Positions 1 through 12,200 are shown, counted from the stretch's first letter. The stretch: 64,000 nt of DNA from Montifringilla adamsi (GCA_017590115.1 JAGGNK010010337.1:2927679-2991678), one strand, 5' to 3'. Made by a program: numbers and translations. Notes: generated from the sequence alone by a model not told the origin.

Positions 1-810
1 AGGAAATACCTTGACTTTTTGCACAACTAGTGCAGCTTTGACACGCAAAAAGATTTTCAAAAAATTAAAATGAGCTATGTAAGAAAAGAGATGTAAACCA
101 GAATACAAGGACGAATAGTCTGCCTCAGTCTGCAACTCTAGTAATTTGTTGCTGGAAGTTTTTTTCTTCCAAGAAACAGAAAGGAAAAAAACCCAAGCCC
201 TCCGCAAATGCAGCGCCTTATTAAATACAAAGCGGGAATGGGACAAGAGATAATTAAGGCATCAGATAAATCTAACCGCCCACCTAGCTCCAAATCGGGG
301 GAGCATCCCGCTGCACTCCCGAAATTGCAGTGCAGGGAATGCCACTGGGTTGGGGCAGGACGCGGCAGGGATGCGGCCACGCTGCCATGCGGAGCGCAAG
401 GAACGCTCTCCAGCTTGTTGCTTCCCCGTGTGATCAATTAAGTTACAGATGTAACTCACAGCGCCGGAGAGCGGCAACTTCTCGGTGCCAGGAAAAGAGG
501 ATTCCTTGGGCATTGTATGCAGATGTGAGCGTGTGTGTGTGCGCGCTGCACGGGGATAGTTGTGATTCCCTCTTTGTTTGCATAAGTGAACACCCGCCGT
601 GCGGATCCGCATACACGTGCCGAGAAACAAGAAAACGCTTTCACTTGGAGCGTTACCCCACGTTCAGAAACGCCTTTGGAGTGACTGCTGCCCTTGCTTT
701 GGCTTCATGAAGGCTAAAGGCAGGCAGATGTTGAGGAGGGATGCTGACCTGCTGGGGGTGCCTGCACAGGGAAGGGACTTCAGGCGCTCACATCAGGTCG
801 GGGCACTTAC

Positions 811-900
811 CTGTGCACAGCTGTCATGGCATTTTGCGCCGTGTGTCTCACCAAATGCCTTAAAGTAAAGCAATGTTCAACAAGCGAGGCAACCTGTCTG
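811..900 (-). other. Candidate 5'-UTR exon (minus), donor at 810
   Basis: The minus strand reads CTGTGCACAG|GTAAGTGCCC, a textbook donor, with the exon ending at 811. An AG preceded by a moderate tract lies about 75 bases upstream on the same strand, so this could be a short internal untranslated exon. The left boundary of the window hides anything downstream. It is listed because all such donors near the island point the same way. Confidence 0.3.
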
Positions 901-1553
901 TGTGCTAAGTTGTACGTACCGCATCTTTAACCTGAGCAGCAAACCTGCAACTCCTGGAGAGTTGGCGAAACAGCCTCAGAAGTTTTGGACTCAAAGGGCA
1001 AGAAATTTCACTTGAAAAGTCATTCACCCACTTCTAAACTGCCCTCTCACCCCAGTTAATGCCGGACAATTAAGAGGCATGTTTATAAATTCCCTCTGCG
1101 GACACTGTCCGACAATGAAGGTTTGTTACAGGCTTGCTAAAGATGTTCAGAGAAACTTTTGCGAAATAATCAACAGCATCTGAGAGAAAGCTAAAGGAAA
1201 AGAAGTTAAAGCCTGATAATCCGATTGGGAAAAAGTTTTGTTAGACTAGATAGAAGTAAATTACTGCACGTTTCTTCAAAAGCAAACCCATCAGCTGATA
1301 CGAGTTCCCCTAGAACAAGAACCTCTGGCGAACTCCTCCAAATTTAGGGGACGTTTGCATTTTGTAACACTCAAAGCTAAAGATCTGCCTGAAAACAAAA
1401 ACTCTGAATTCCTTACAGCGTCATCTGCCAACAAAATGTATTGTCTTGGCAGAGAAAGGATCAAGGAGATTTTAATTTCATTTTAAACTGTGCATAATCT
1501 TGATAGCGAAGGGAAAAGCCGCAGCAACAATCTCCCCGCTCCACGCCCCCGTT

Positions 1554-1554
<1 letters not shown>

Positions 1555-1595
<41 letters not shown>

Positions 1596-1613
1596 GGGGG
1601 GGGGGGGGGGGGG
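1555..1613. repeat. A40-C-G18 homopolymer tract
   Basis: Forty consecutive A (1555-1594), one C, then eighteen consecutive G (1596-1613), followed by purine-only GA-rich sequence to about 1630. It is not flanked by a recognisable retroelement body. The G run could form a G-quadruplex and the purine run a triplex. Exact lengths in such tracts are often unreliable in assemblies. Confidence 0.9.
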
Positions 1614-1809
1614 AAGAGAGGAAGAGAGAACTGGAAAAACCACATAAACTTTTACAAAGAAAATAAAAGCAAGTTCGACATGAAAAACCCTTCCTGTCTC
1701 GGAAAGTTCATTTTAAAGGTCCCTTCTGTAAATCTAAAGTGCAAACACCAGGCTAAGGTAGTGAGTGGCTGGAATTTGCATGCTGATAAGAGAAGGCTGT
1801 TGTACTTAC

Positions 1810-1990
1810 AGTGACAGAGGGCAGGCTGCGGAAGAAAAGCTGTTTGTGTTAGCCTGAGAGTCACCCAGGGCTGCAATGAGAGGAGAAGAGAGGAGTGGGA
1901 GTGCCAAGCTGGATACACCTTCACCGCATCTCATCACATCTGCCAGCCTCTCTCTCCCTCTCTCTTTCATTTCCACATTCCCTTTGTTCC
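1810..1990 (-). other. Candidate 5'-UTR exon (minus), donor at 1809
   Basis: On the minus strand the sequence CTGTCACT|GTAAGTAC gives a strong donor, with the exon ending at 1810. Pyrimidine-rich stretches ending in AG lie just upstream on that strand, near 1835 and 1878, and could serve as acceptors. If neither is used, the segment could be a first exon reaching towards 1990. No long open frame starts here, which fits an untranslated exon. Assignment to SOX6 rests on synteny only. Confidence 0.3.
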
Positions 1991-2294
1991 TGAAAAAAAA
2001 AATCTACACGTCACATCAGTCCCCAGATGCAGTCTACACCAAAGAAAAAAAATGAATAATTCAATCAAACTGTGCATAGTCTCTAAGGCAATAAATCTAT
2101 TGCACTTAAAGAAACGAAGGGTAATTACCGCTATAGAATTAGAATAAGGCCAGAGCGCGCAGGGATCCCAGGGTCTGTAAACTCCACGGTCAAATAAAGT
2201 TTCATTTATTTAATCCTTTGACAACCCCAATGTAAACTAAAGGGGAGGATCAGAACTTATTCCGGTTGGGTTTGAGAATGCTTGAAGTGAATGT

Positions 2295-2302
2295 TATAAA
2301 AG
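2295..2302 (+). promoter_or_regulatory. TATA box, plus strand
   Basis: TATAAAAG is a canonical TATA box, followed immediately by a GC-rich stretch. A start near 2325 would be expected. Transcription would run rightwards, away from the presumed SOX6 gene, and would meet a consensus donor at 2794|2795. Confidence 0.4.
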
Positions 2303-2324
2303 GAGAGCGCCCGTGGTCTGTGAC

Positions 2325-2794
2325 AAACACAATGCAAGGGAGTAGAAGTGTTTCACTGCATCACCTCCAGGGTCCGTTCCCCCCTCCCTAATGAAGAGCA
2401 GACCACACTCCCACTTCCACCGGCTCCTGCTGCTCGCTGCAAGTGCAGCGGGGATCGCTGGCAGCCAGCAGCCGCCTTACCTGCTCCCGAGCGCCAGCAC
2501 AGCCTGACAAAAACTCAGGGGAACCGGCAATTTTGTTCCACGCTCTGGCGGAGAGAAGCCTCGGGGGATTTGCACCGGCAAGGATTGCCTCGGAACGGTG
2601 CCCCTGACTCGCGGATGTGTGCAGGGCTGAGGCGGGGGACTGACCGCCGGGGGCGGGGGGAGCCCGGCGGGAGCGGAGCCCGGTGGGGCGGGCGCGGCGG
2701 CGCTGCCGGAGCGCGGGGACGGACCGGCCGGGGCGGGAGGCAGGAGCCGCGCTGCTCCCGCTGCTGCCTCGCAGGCTGCTCCCTAGGCTCGGAG
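2325..2794 (+). other. Candidate divergent first exon (plus), donor at 2795
   Basis: A rightward exon is suggested by a TATA box about 30 bases upstream and the donor GCTCGGAG|GTAAGATG, whose GT is at 2795-2796. A second plus-strand donor, CCCAG|GTGAGACC, ends an exon at 3032. An open frame crosses the segment and has an ATG at 2615, but its translation (Arg/Gly-rich) resembles no protein I know and looks like GC-rich noise. The likeliest product is a divergent non-coding RNA. A distal 5' exon of C11orf58 cannot be excluded. Confidence 0.25.
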
Positions 2795-3620
2795 GTAAGA
2801 TGACTCTACATTGTGTTTGTCCCCCCACGGGTACCCCGGGTGCCAGGGGCGCGCTGCTGCGCTAACCAGGGCGGCGGCTCGGGGCTGTGGCTCAGCTCCC
2901 CGTGCCCGAACCGAGCCGGAGCTTAACGTCGGCATCTGCCGCTTTGCACTCTCCATCACGTTCTTTGCAAACTTCTCCTGAGGGGTTGGGGGAGGAGTGA
3001 GACGGAGAGGGGGAGGGGGAAACTAACCCCAGGTGAGACCACGCTCTTGGGATGCCGCAGACCCTCGCTCCGATGCCGCCGGGATCCACGCCGACCGGGG
3101 AGGCTGAAACACCTTCCGCCGGCGCGGAGCATCGCGCACCTCCCGTCCCTGCGCCGCTGTAGCAGCGGTTTGATTTATCCGAGACATTACCGGGACTGTT
3201 ATTCCGGGGAAGGCAGAGCGGAGCGCGCTCCCGGCCGCCCGGGCCGGTCCATGTGCTTACCGCGCCACCGTGAGGCGGCCGCGGGCCCCGCACCGAGCGC
3301 CCGCCGCGCTCCCGGGGCCGCCGACCGGCGCCCCGGGACAGCGCACGCTGCTGCCGCCCGCCCGCTCTCACGGGACGGAGAAAGACGGGGAGAATTTTAA
3401 GGAGAATTGAGGAGATGGGAATACACAAGGCGAAAGCACCGCACCGGTGTTTTCCTTAACCCCTTGCCCCGAGACTTTCTCCCTCCTTCGCCCGTCTCGC
3501 CGTGGCTGGGCGCTCCTCGGAGGATTGGGGTGAGTAGGGCAGGGCGCATCCCGGCCCGCTCCTCCCGCCGGCACCGCTCCCTGTAAATCCCCTCCGACCC
3601 CCCTGCTGGAAGGCAGCGTC
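2400..3620. promoter_or_regulatory. SOX6: CpG island, candidate SOX6 upstream promoter
   Basis: A GC- and CpG-rich block about 1.2 kb long stands out sharply from the AT-rich DNA around it. It holds many GGGCGG/CCGCCC-type Sp1-like boxes, especially at 2640-2740 and 3220-3360. Several good splice donors point leftwards (minus strand), and at least two point rightwards. The flanking order C11orf58(+) then PLEKHA7(-) matches the mammalian arrangement SOX6(-)-C11orf58(+)-PLEKHA7(-). A minus-strand SOX6 promoter is therefore the most economical reading. SOX6 encodes an SoxD HMG-box transcription factor of cartilage, muscle, neural and erythroid development, and mammalian SOX6 uses several non-coding 5' exons. 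No SOX6 coding sequence is seen in the window, so the gene name is an inference from synteny. An unrelated lncRNA promoter would look the same. Confidence 0.55.
2481..2900 (-). other. Candidate non-coding first exon (minus), donor at 2480
   Basis: Read on the minus strand, the CpG island contains GGGAGCAG|GTAAGGCGG. The exon would end at 2481 and the intron GT would be 2480-2479. This is a near-consensus donor placed inside a promoter-like island, as expected for an untranslated first exon. The right (5') limit is arbitrary because no start site can be read. The exon would belong to SOX6 if the synteny argument holds. Confidence 0.35.
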
Positions 3621-3749
3621 CCCTCGGAGCGTGTGCCAGGGAGCACTGCTGGCTCCTCTGCCCATCCTCTTACGCCTCCTTCCTCGGCCAAAATCAAGCC
3701 AGTTGCACTGCCCGGGCTTTCCTGGAAGATTTTCCTTCTCAAGTCTTTT

Positions 3750-3780
3750 AAGCTTAAGGCTGATTTCAAGCTTAAGGCTG
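3750..3780. repeat. Short direct repeat, 13-base unit twice
   Basis: The unit AAGCTTAAGGCTG occurs at 3750-3762 and again at 3768-3780, separated by five bases. It is a local duplication just outside the CpG island with no recognised function. Confidence 0.7.
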
Positions 3781-3789
3781 GGGGTTTGG

Positions 3790-6700
3790 TTGTATTTATA
3801 TTAATAGAAGGGGAATGGGAAAAAAGAAAAGAAGAAAGACTAGGCTGTCACCACCCATGGACATTACCTGGGGTGACACTGCTAAAAGTTGTGGACAAGG
3901 CTCAGCACAATGAGTTTCTAAGGCATGCTCCAGGCACATGAAAGCTATGGAAATGGATCTAGTGCAGGAAACAGATCCACTTATACAGGGGCACAACACA
4001 TCACTTACCTCTCATGGAAAGCTTTAACCCAGAAGGGGGTTCCTCTCAGGAGGCTTTTAGCAGCTGGTGGAAAGCATCCCAGCTACTGGAAAGCATCCAT
4101 CATGTCAAGGCAGCCCGGCACCCAGAAAAGCACTGAGTGCACCGGCAAGGTTGAAGTCCTTTAACTCGTACCTACTAGTTGCACTGGCAGAGTAACCTCC
4201 ACACCTGAATCACGAGAACTCTAATAACAAGCTCTAAAAAATGGCAATTACATTCAGCTGTGATTAGGAATCACCTTAAGATTGGACACCTGATGCTTTT
4301 TATGCACAGAGTTAAAGTAGAAAAACAGTAGCGTGACTGTGGAAGGTGCAAATATTTCCACTGAAATGCATCTGCTCCTAATTTGGGAATTTCCCCTAAC
4401 AGCTGGATTTGCCTGTTTGTCATCTTAATCATTTTTCACCTCCTATCTCTGTACAACAGGATGACCATAAACCACCGCTAACATACAAAAACGCAGCTCA
4501 AGATTAACAGTGATTTTAAACGTACTTTTCCAGAAGCAACCCAAAGCTATGCCAGAGATGTTTAGAGCAATCATCACACTGATACTGAGGCATGCACCTG
4601 TGTAACCTCACATATTATACCAATTTTCCCAGCTTCAGCTGGGAATAGCAGAGCTTGTCTCGGGAATGAGGAAGGACAGGAAGATCTCTGTCAGGCAGAG
4701 CTGTACCTGCACACACATTAGGGGGGCTGAGAGGGGACTTGTGCTACAGGACCCCCTTACAGCCCACAGCAGCTCTACTTTATATTACAGCCCAGAGTAA
4801 GCTCTAGGTCAGTGGTGTAAACATGAAAGTTGCTGAGGATCTTCCCCTAGAATCTCAGTGATAGAAAAGCCCTTGCTGAAACGTGATGACTGCAAACCCC
4901 TATCAGCACACCACAGTGCTTTTATTTTATCACTGGCAATGTCCCATTCTGACAGCACATGCTGGAACTCAACAGAGCATGTATAGGCTTTCTATTGTAA
5001 CACTGCAATTATTCCATCAGTTTATTTTTGTTCCATACACCCACGCCCTCAAATAAAAAATAAGCCCACCAGCAAAGCACAATTTTCAAAGTCCCTGACC
5101 GAACTATTGTGCTACATATACAGAGTAAAATAAAAATACAAACAAAAAAAAGACCCAAATAAAACCAAACAAAAATATCAAAAAACAACCCTGAAGGTTA
5201 GAATAAATAACGAAAGTTGTCTTTGACGTGGAGACTGACCCACACTGCAAATAAATGTATTACCACTTAGCCACATATACGTGCCACATGAACAGAAATA
5301 AAAGGAATCCTCAAGATAGGACAATGATTTTGTATTTTATATTGCTACCACTGTGCACTTATAAATTGCATTGGTTTCAAGATGTTCTTTTGGATTTGTG
5401 ACAATATGGCCTAATCTTGCAGGCTCGTGTCACTGCCAGTTGTTTCACCCAGAAGCTCAAGTCCTGTGCATGTGAAGTGCATGCTTCGTATGAAGAGACT
5501 CAAAATGATGATGCTGGAAAGGATTAACAGTGTACAAAATACCAAGACAAGAGGTTAAAATGTCTGCAAAGATATTTTGGGGTATGGAGTTATTTAAAGC
5601 TGTCCAATTTTATTTGGAGCTTGTAAATATCATGGCATATCCCACACCATGTCCTCCCTCCTCTCCTCTTCGGGCACTTCACATTTTCTTACCCAAATAT
5701 ACAGTAGTAACTTCTTGCAACAAAGTTGACTGAGAAGCAAATCACTGTATAAATCTTTCAAAACATGTTTAAATATAGCTTAGTAAACCGGGAATGTTGG
5801 GCAGAAACTGCTGAAAGCACTCATACTGGTAAAACTGAAATGCGACATGATCTCAACGTATTCGAGCATTCAATTATATGAAATGTTTTTCCAGGGCAAT
5901 ATCAGATTTAAGACTGAAGTGAAGTAAATGTGATTGGACTGTTTTGGAATCTTCCTAAGACAAATGACTGAAAGATCAAGGTGTTTTATTTCCTATTTGG
6001 ATCAATGATCAATAACTCTTATATATGAGAATCACACATTTTGAATAGAAAACACATTTTTTTAATAAGTGCAAGTTAGACTGAATAAAATTACTATGTT
6101 TGGAGAGAAAAGCTCACTATTTTTTAAGTCATCATATATAATCTATATAATTATGAAGTAACTTGAATAAGGCATCTTACATTGGTACTAAATTTTTTAC
6201 TCAAGTAAAACACTCATTGATTCCAACGTGAGTGTTGCCTGAGTAATAGAGTTCCCTGTCAAACTGTTAAAATCAGCTAACTTCTAAAAGCCTGCAAATT
6301 GATGGAATAACGTGATTATACTAAAGGTATGTATTTAATATGGAAAAAAAAATTCAAGTAACCAGGCAAAGCCTTTTCACATTTCCCATTTACAATAAAA
6401 CAAGGCAGTAATAAGTAAATATTTTTAGGGGGTTTATAAGTCTGTGCCTGATCATGAAGACACTTCAGCTTGTGATTTTATTTATGTAAGTCATGCCAGT
6501 GAATCAGTACTCTCATGTCACAAGCATTTGAGGTTTAGCATCTAGGACAATAGAATAGGAATAAACTGGCTTTAAATATTCCACTAGCAAAACAAGACTT
6601 CTTTTTGCCGTGGATTGCACTGTAAGAGCTCTTTTGGAATGTCGTGTTTAAAAGTTTGTGAGTGATGATATACATTCTCTTTGTTTTGAGTGAATAAGCC

Positions 6701-8670
6701 CTTTGTCAACATAGCATAACACAGCAGAGTTAGATTTTAAAAAGGTTCTCATAGAAAGCCAGAATTCTGTCACAAAAAAAACCATCAGACAAACAAAAAA
6801 TACTGACACCTTTTTCTGATTTTTTTAAAAATGAAGTATTAAAAGCTTGATTCTAATAAGAATATTAAGTAAATAAATTTTAGCTCTACTCAGTGCTATT
6901 AGCATAGTTGAAATAGTAGTTTATAAATTTTTGAGAGCATCAGCATCATGATATGGTTGTCATAGAAACTGCAACAATATGTCATTTCAATTAATTTTAC
7001 ATGCAATGATGCTGAAGTCCGTGTAACAATTCTTTTAGGAAGTTCTAGAAGTAAATATTGTATAGCAGGAATAAAAATATTAATAGGTAATGGTACCCTT
7101 AAATTATTAGTTAATTAACAAAACAGGGAGAAATCGAAATTATTCTAAAATAATGACTGTGCTGGAGGAATTAGTTAAGCAGACTTTGACTTCAAAACAC
7201 CAAAATTAAAAGACAAAAGCTACAGAAATGTTCCAACTCTAAGCTGAAAAAGTATCTTTTCTCAAATGAAGCAGATTTGGGAAAAAAAAAAAAACATAAA
7301 TAAAGATTTATTCCTGTCCACGAAATATAAAACATGAAATAGTTTTAAATCATCAATGTTCCTTTTGTGTGTGCAAGAAGGAAAAAGTCAAATGTTACAA
7401 ATCCAGGACCATAATACAAGATTTTTTAAAAAGCTTTAAAGGTAGGAAATGTAACATGACTAGATTTATTTTTCCTGCATAATGCAGCTACTGTGTGTTA
7501 TGAATGCTTCCTTAAGTAAATCATTGCCAGACACACTCAACTGACATTAATGACTTGATTATTAGAACAGAAAAGCTAACCAAAATAAAGGCAGTGTTTC
7601 TAAAAAATAATAATTGTATTGTAGTAGTGTGAGTTTTTTATTTATTATTTTTGATGTTATGTATGAACATATACTCTGTTTTCTTATTGCATATGTATGA
7701 TACAATATCTGACCTGATAGTTTATATAGGAAAGAAAATACTGAGCGGATCGTAATAAGAAAAAAATTTAGATTTTCAACACATTTTATACAGCAATCAA
7801 TAATTCCATAGTGTATTTTGTTTAAATTTACTGAGTTGCCACACAGACTAGAATGTGCAAGACCTTTCAAACTGAGATGTGAAACAAGCTGTTTGTAAGT
7901 AAATGAAAACTATTGATATTGCAAAAAAGAAAATAAATTAAAAGGAAAAAAGAAGAAAACCTCTAGCCTGTGGAAGCTATCTGCAGTGAGAAAGGAGAAG
8001 CATCTAGAGCTCTCCTTTCTGATAGGATTAAGGAATGCTACAAAAGAAGCATTTAAATCTCTAGTTTTCCTGACAATTAACAATGAAAAGCAGATGTTTA
8101 CAAAGCTACTTTACATGCTCGTTTATAAGATGCTAAAAGATGGTTTGTGGATGGTAAGAAGGAAGAGCTGGATAACTGCTTGTCTGGTGTATATTTAAAA
8201 GCATTTTCATTGGCTCAGTTATTGTTAATAATGAAAGAAACACTTTGTGCTGTATAGCTGTGACTATAGAAAACTGCCGTCGTAAAGTCCTCAACAAACT
8301 CTTAAGATGCAATTTACAAAGATAATAATAACACAGAATTATTTCACTTCTCTGAATGCTACACATTTGCATACCAGGACTGTGTACAATATACTCATAA
8401 TGCACATTCATAACAACAAGGACTTCTTAACATTGCAACAGCACAAGATCTGTGCATTAAAAATCTACAGTTCCAAGTTTTCTTTTTTGGTGGGAAACCA
8501 TTTGTATAAAACAGATGCTCTGCATCTACTCAGAGAAAGCTCACGTTCAGCTCTACACCTTTATTGAATGGGCTAATATCAAGAAAATTAGAAAACACTC
8601 TAAGGTAGCAGCAATATTAATAAATTCCCCCTCACAGAGAAACATGGGCAATTAAGTTTTCACACAAATT
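3790..8670. other. AT-rich non-coding stretch
   Basis: About 4.9 kb with no convincing exon, RNA gene or young repeat. Open frames are short and unconvincing. It lies beside the presumed SOX6 promoter and could hold regulatory elements, but nothing in the sequence alone shows that. Confidence 0.5.
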
Positions 8671-8679
8671 TGAGCAGAA

Positions 8680-8810
8680 GTCTGGTCTATAACTGTGAGT
8701 CAGGAGATGTGGGTTCTATTCCTGGCTGTGCTACAAACCTACAGAGTGTTTCTGAACAAGTCACTTACATCAAGTCACTTGAGTAGAAAAATGCTAAGAA
8801 TGCCTGCCTC
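8680..8810 (+). repeat. MIR-like tRNA-derived SINE relic
   Basis: The stretch reads like a decayed CORE-SINE of the MIR family. It has a tRNA-type B box, GGTTCTATTCC (8712-8722), then a 'CTGGCTGTGCTAC' segment, a degenerate 'GAACAAGTCACTTACATC' segment and a 'GCCTGCCTCAATTT' segment, in the family order. It is an ancient amniote insertion; MIR-type elements are shared by birds and reptiles. The boundaries are approximate. Confidence 0.6.
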
Positions 8811-9168
8811 AATTTAGACAGATCCATATCTGCTTCTATCTGCTTCCACGCATGCGAATGTGGACATAAGTCTCTAAAAACCTGGGGCCTACCCTTCTTG
8901 GACTTTGCATCTTATCCTATTTCTCCACCTGGAGGGAGCCTGTTGGGGACTTAATTCATGAAAGACTCCTCACATACCAATTATATTTATGCATAACAAG
9001 ATTCCCATTAAAAGCCTCAGCCCCGCTTGTTTCACGCTCACATTTCACTTCACACATTTGTAGGAGTCCCATTTACTCTAATGGAATTATTCACTCTGTA
9101 TAATTCTGGGCATCTAAACTTCTGCAGTATCAGGAACTAAGTTAATGGAATAGATAATGTGTAAAAAT

Positions 9169-9204
9169 ACTCATAGTTAGTAAAACACTCATAGTTAGTA
9201 ATGA
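9169..9204. repeat. Tandem 18-base duplication
   Basis: Two adjacent copies of an 18-base unit beginning ACTCATAGTTAGTAA, at 9169-9186 and 9187-9204, with differences only at the last bases. It is a local slippage duplication with no known role. Confidence 0.75.
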
Positions 9205-12200
9205 GCTTCAGCCTTCACACTTAAAGTCCTGCATCACATTCGATAGGAGGATTTTTAAGTATTGCCATTACAATGTCCTGGTACAAGTAAGACAATGCAT
9301 AGCTGACTTCACATTAAAACTTTTTGAAATCTTGGCATATCTACATTTTCAAAATAAACAAAACTCTCGTTGCAAAGTAAATTAATTCCAAAATCTGCAG
9401 TTCTAATCATAAAAGGCACTCATAAATCACCTGTATTTTGCCACCATCCAAGCTGCTTTTGGTTTCTGCCTCAGCCACTGAATAAATTCTAATTTTTGTT
9501 AATGCTCCTGTTATTCCTACTACTTCTCCAGTTGTGAATGAACATATTACACTAAAGTACAAAAATATTTAATTCATATTAGTTGGCTAGATTTCATTTC
9601 CTCGACGGACTCTTCCGCAACTCAGACTTCCCATCTCCGGGACACTCTCTTGGACTAAAATTGTGCTACATGCATAATGATATGCAAAGTAGGTCAAGTT
9701 TCCAACGTGCAGCTACAGCCATCCTTAACTTCACCCAAATGGATACTGTTCACATGGTGATAACTAAACATTCATAGAAATGTTTACAGAATTTGGGCTG
9801 AAAGTAGCAAACAGTCTTCCTGCCTTAGATGGATTTTTACCATAACACAAACTATTTACACAGAAATCTAACAGCAAGGGATAATTGAAAATATTTTGTC
9901 TACCTTTCAACAAAACAGCAAGGGGAAAATACCTTCCCAGCAGCTGTTATTGGTAGGGCAGAAGGGGACAAAAGAAGGAAACAGCTTCTCCCTGAGTCAG
10001 TAAGAGCCTGCACTGGTGCTGCACTATTGCCAAGTACCAAACCAGCTAATAAAATGCAGCTCACAACTGCCTGCTTTTTCTTGTAGCACATTCCCCAGCC
10101 CTGAAACACAAAAGGTATCCTCCCTTTTCCCTCCCCTCCTTCCCGCAGAAAGTACACTCCTGGCTGGGTCCTTGACTGCTGGCCTGCCACAATCACAGAG
10201 GAGGGGACACAATTTGCCTCTGTCTCAGTATTTTGCCATTATTTTAATTTGATGGTATTTTAATAATACAGAGTGGTTAGACTCCTCAGACTGCCATCTG
10301 AAACGTTGGTGACTAGGGGTTCTGTTCTGAGAAGGTTCTTTCCTTTTTTTTTTTATTTTTAAATTTTCTTCTTTTCTAGTTTGAACATTTCTTTCAATTA
10401 GCTTTCTGATTTAAGCAATAGAAGGGTTAGCATTATAGGGTTGGGGTTTCTCTTAAATTAACTTAGTTAATGTTTACAGTGTTCATCAAAGGAGCCCATG
10501 CTCCTGGAAGTTGGAATTAAAAGGAAAAACATGTTAAGAAAAAAAGAGCACTTTAGAATCAATATGGTCACACACACCCCAGATCCCCAACTCGTATAGT
10601 CAGCAAGCAATCATTTCTTTAGTATGGCAATTTTCCACTTAAGCACTGAAACCTCAACCTCGATGGTAAAGCAGTATTCAGGGCACCAAAGCTTCTGCCT
10701 TGGCTTTTCTTGCCCTTTCTACAACCTAGAGTTGCAAAGGACATTTGTCATATTACATTTTTAAATGTACAAAAGGGGGGAGAGCTGAGTGTGGAATTAG
10801 CAATGTATAGGATTTGAATGCACACTTTTATCACAGCCACACATGACGAGCCTTTTATAGAACATCCTCCACAGTCGTGTTCAGCACAGGGAGCAATTCC
10901 TGAAAAACAGCACTAAATTCTCTGACACACTTCCTAAGGTTCTGGGTCAAAGGAAGAGAAACAGAGATTTGTCAAGGTCTATTTAATAGGTCTGAGAAAC
11001 GAAAACACTAAAATCTGTGGTTTAAATGTAGTACACTATACCAAACCCTTTTTTAAATTAAAAAAAAACTCATGTCTCTCCTATACAATATTTGGCACGC
11101 TTGTTTTCCAAGACTGAGACTCAAACTTTTCAAAGCCTTTACATAAGGAACTTGCTTCTTTTTGCTCAAAAAATTAATGAATGATACAAATCCTTTGATT
11201 TAGAGAGAAGCTTTATTTTGTGGAGAATATGAAGAGATTTTACTGTTGATATTTCCACATTAATATACATTATTTATCTCCACAGGGTGGCGAAAAAGAG
11301 AAAATTGCAAAGACTTACTGGGTGGCAGGAAGTGGGATTCACTATAATCAACAGCAGCAGGGGACTCTTTGAGGTTGTGTTGCAAGATATATTCAAGATT
11401 TTAGCAGAAAGAAAATAATTGCATTTAATATTGTGCTGGTGGGAAATAACATATGTTCAATCTTTTCCAGCTTTTACACTTACATTTAGATTTAGACTCT
11501 TGCCCTTTCGAGGCAGCGATACTACTCCTTAAAATCTGGATTTATTTTTTTTAATTCTTATTTTTAACCACACTTATGCAGAGAATATCCTGTTACTAGC
11601 CAGCTAGATTTTTATGCTGCTTGCAAATTTTACTTCAAAAATTTACTAAGGTTTCATGAACATACTCAGTGGACTAAATAAATAGTTCTATGTTCAGTAA
11701 GCAAGCTATTGCCAAAACACAGTAAAGTTTCCAGAATTATTTTACTTTAGATACTTCTTTAATGTAAAACCCAAAGATTATCTATTTTCTTTGATGTTTG
11801 GTTAAAATTTTTTCTTGTTCAAATCACTACATTTCTTAGAAAGTCAGAACTTCTTTAAAATGGATGTAGCTCTGTCTGTGTAAAGAGTAACTAAGTTGAT
11901 GAAATATTTGCAGTTAGCTAATACAAAAAAGCTGACAGTCATATAAAGGTTTTCCACACTTAAAGGGATTAAAAATTTGTGCATATGATAATTGAGCTTC
12001 AATCTTAGTTTATAGCTCATAAAAGTTCAGGAAATTAAAAGTAGCTGTCTAGTATAAGCTAACTGTGCAGACTTTCTTTATAATCAAATCCATCCATCCA
12101 TCCAGAGAGGTATCACCATAGCACATTTCAATATTGCCTGGTTTGCCCATGAAGTAGAAGAGAAACTAGCACTAGAGAAGTCTGTCCCTTTCTCCCACCT

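Noticed and set aside
2348..2803. 151-codon frame and the overlapping 146-codon minus frame in the left CpG island
   Set aside because: The plus frame starts at GTG rather than ATG, is low complexity and Arg/Gly-rich, and matches nothing known. Only the splice and TATA signals in the region were kept.
2892..3428. 178-codon minus-strand open frame in the left CpG island
   Set aside because: GC-driven chance frame with no family resemblance and no SOX6 coding motif.
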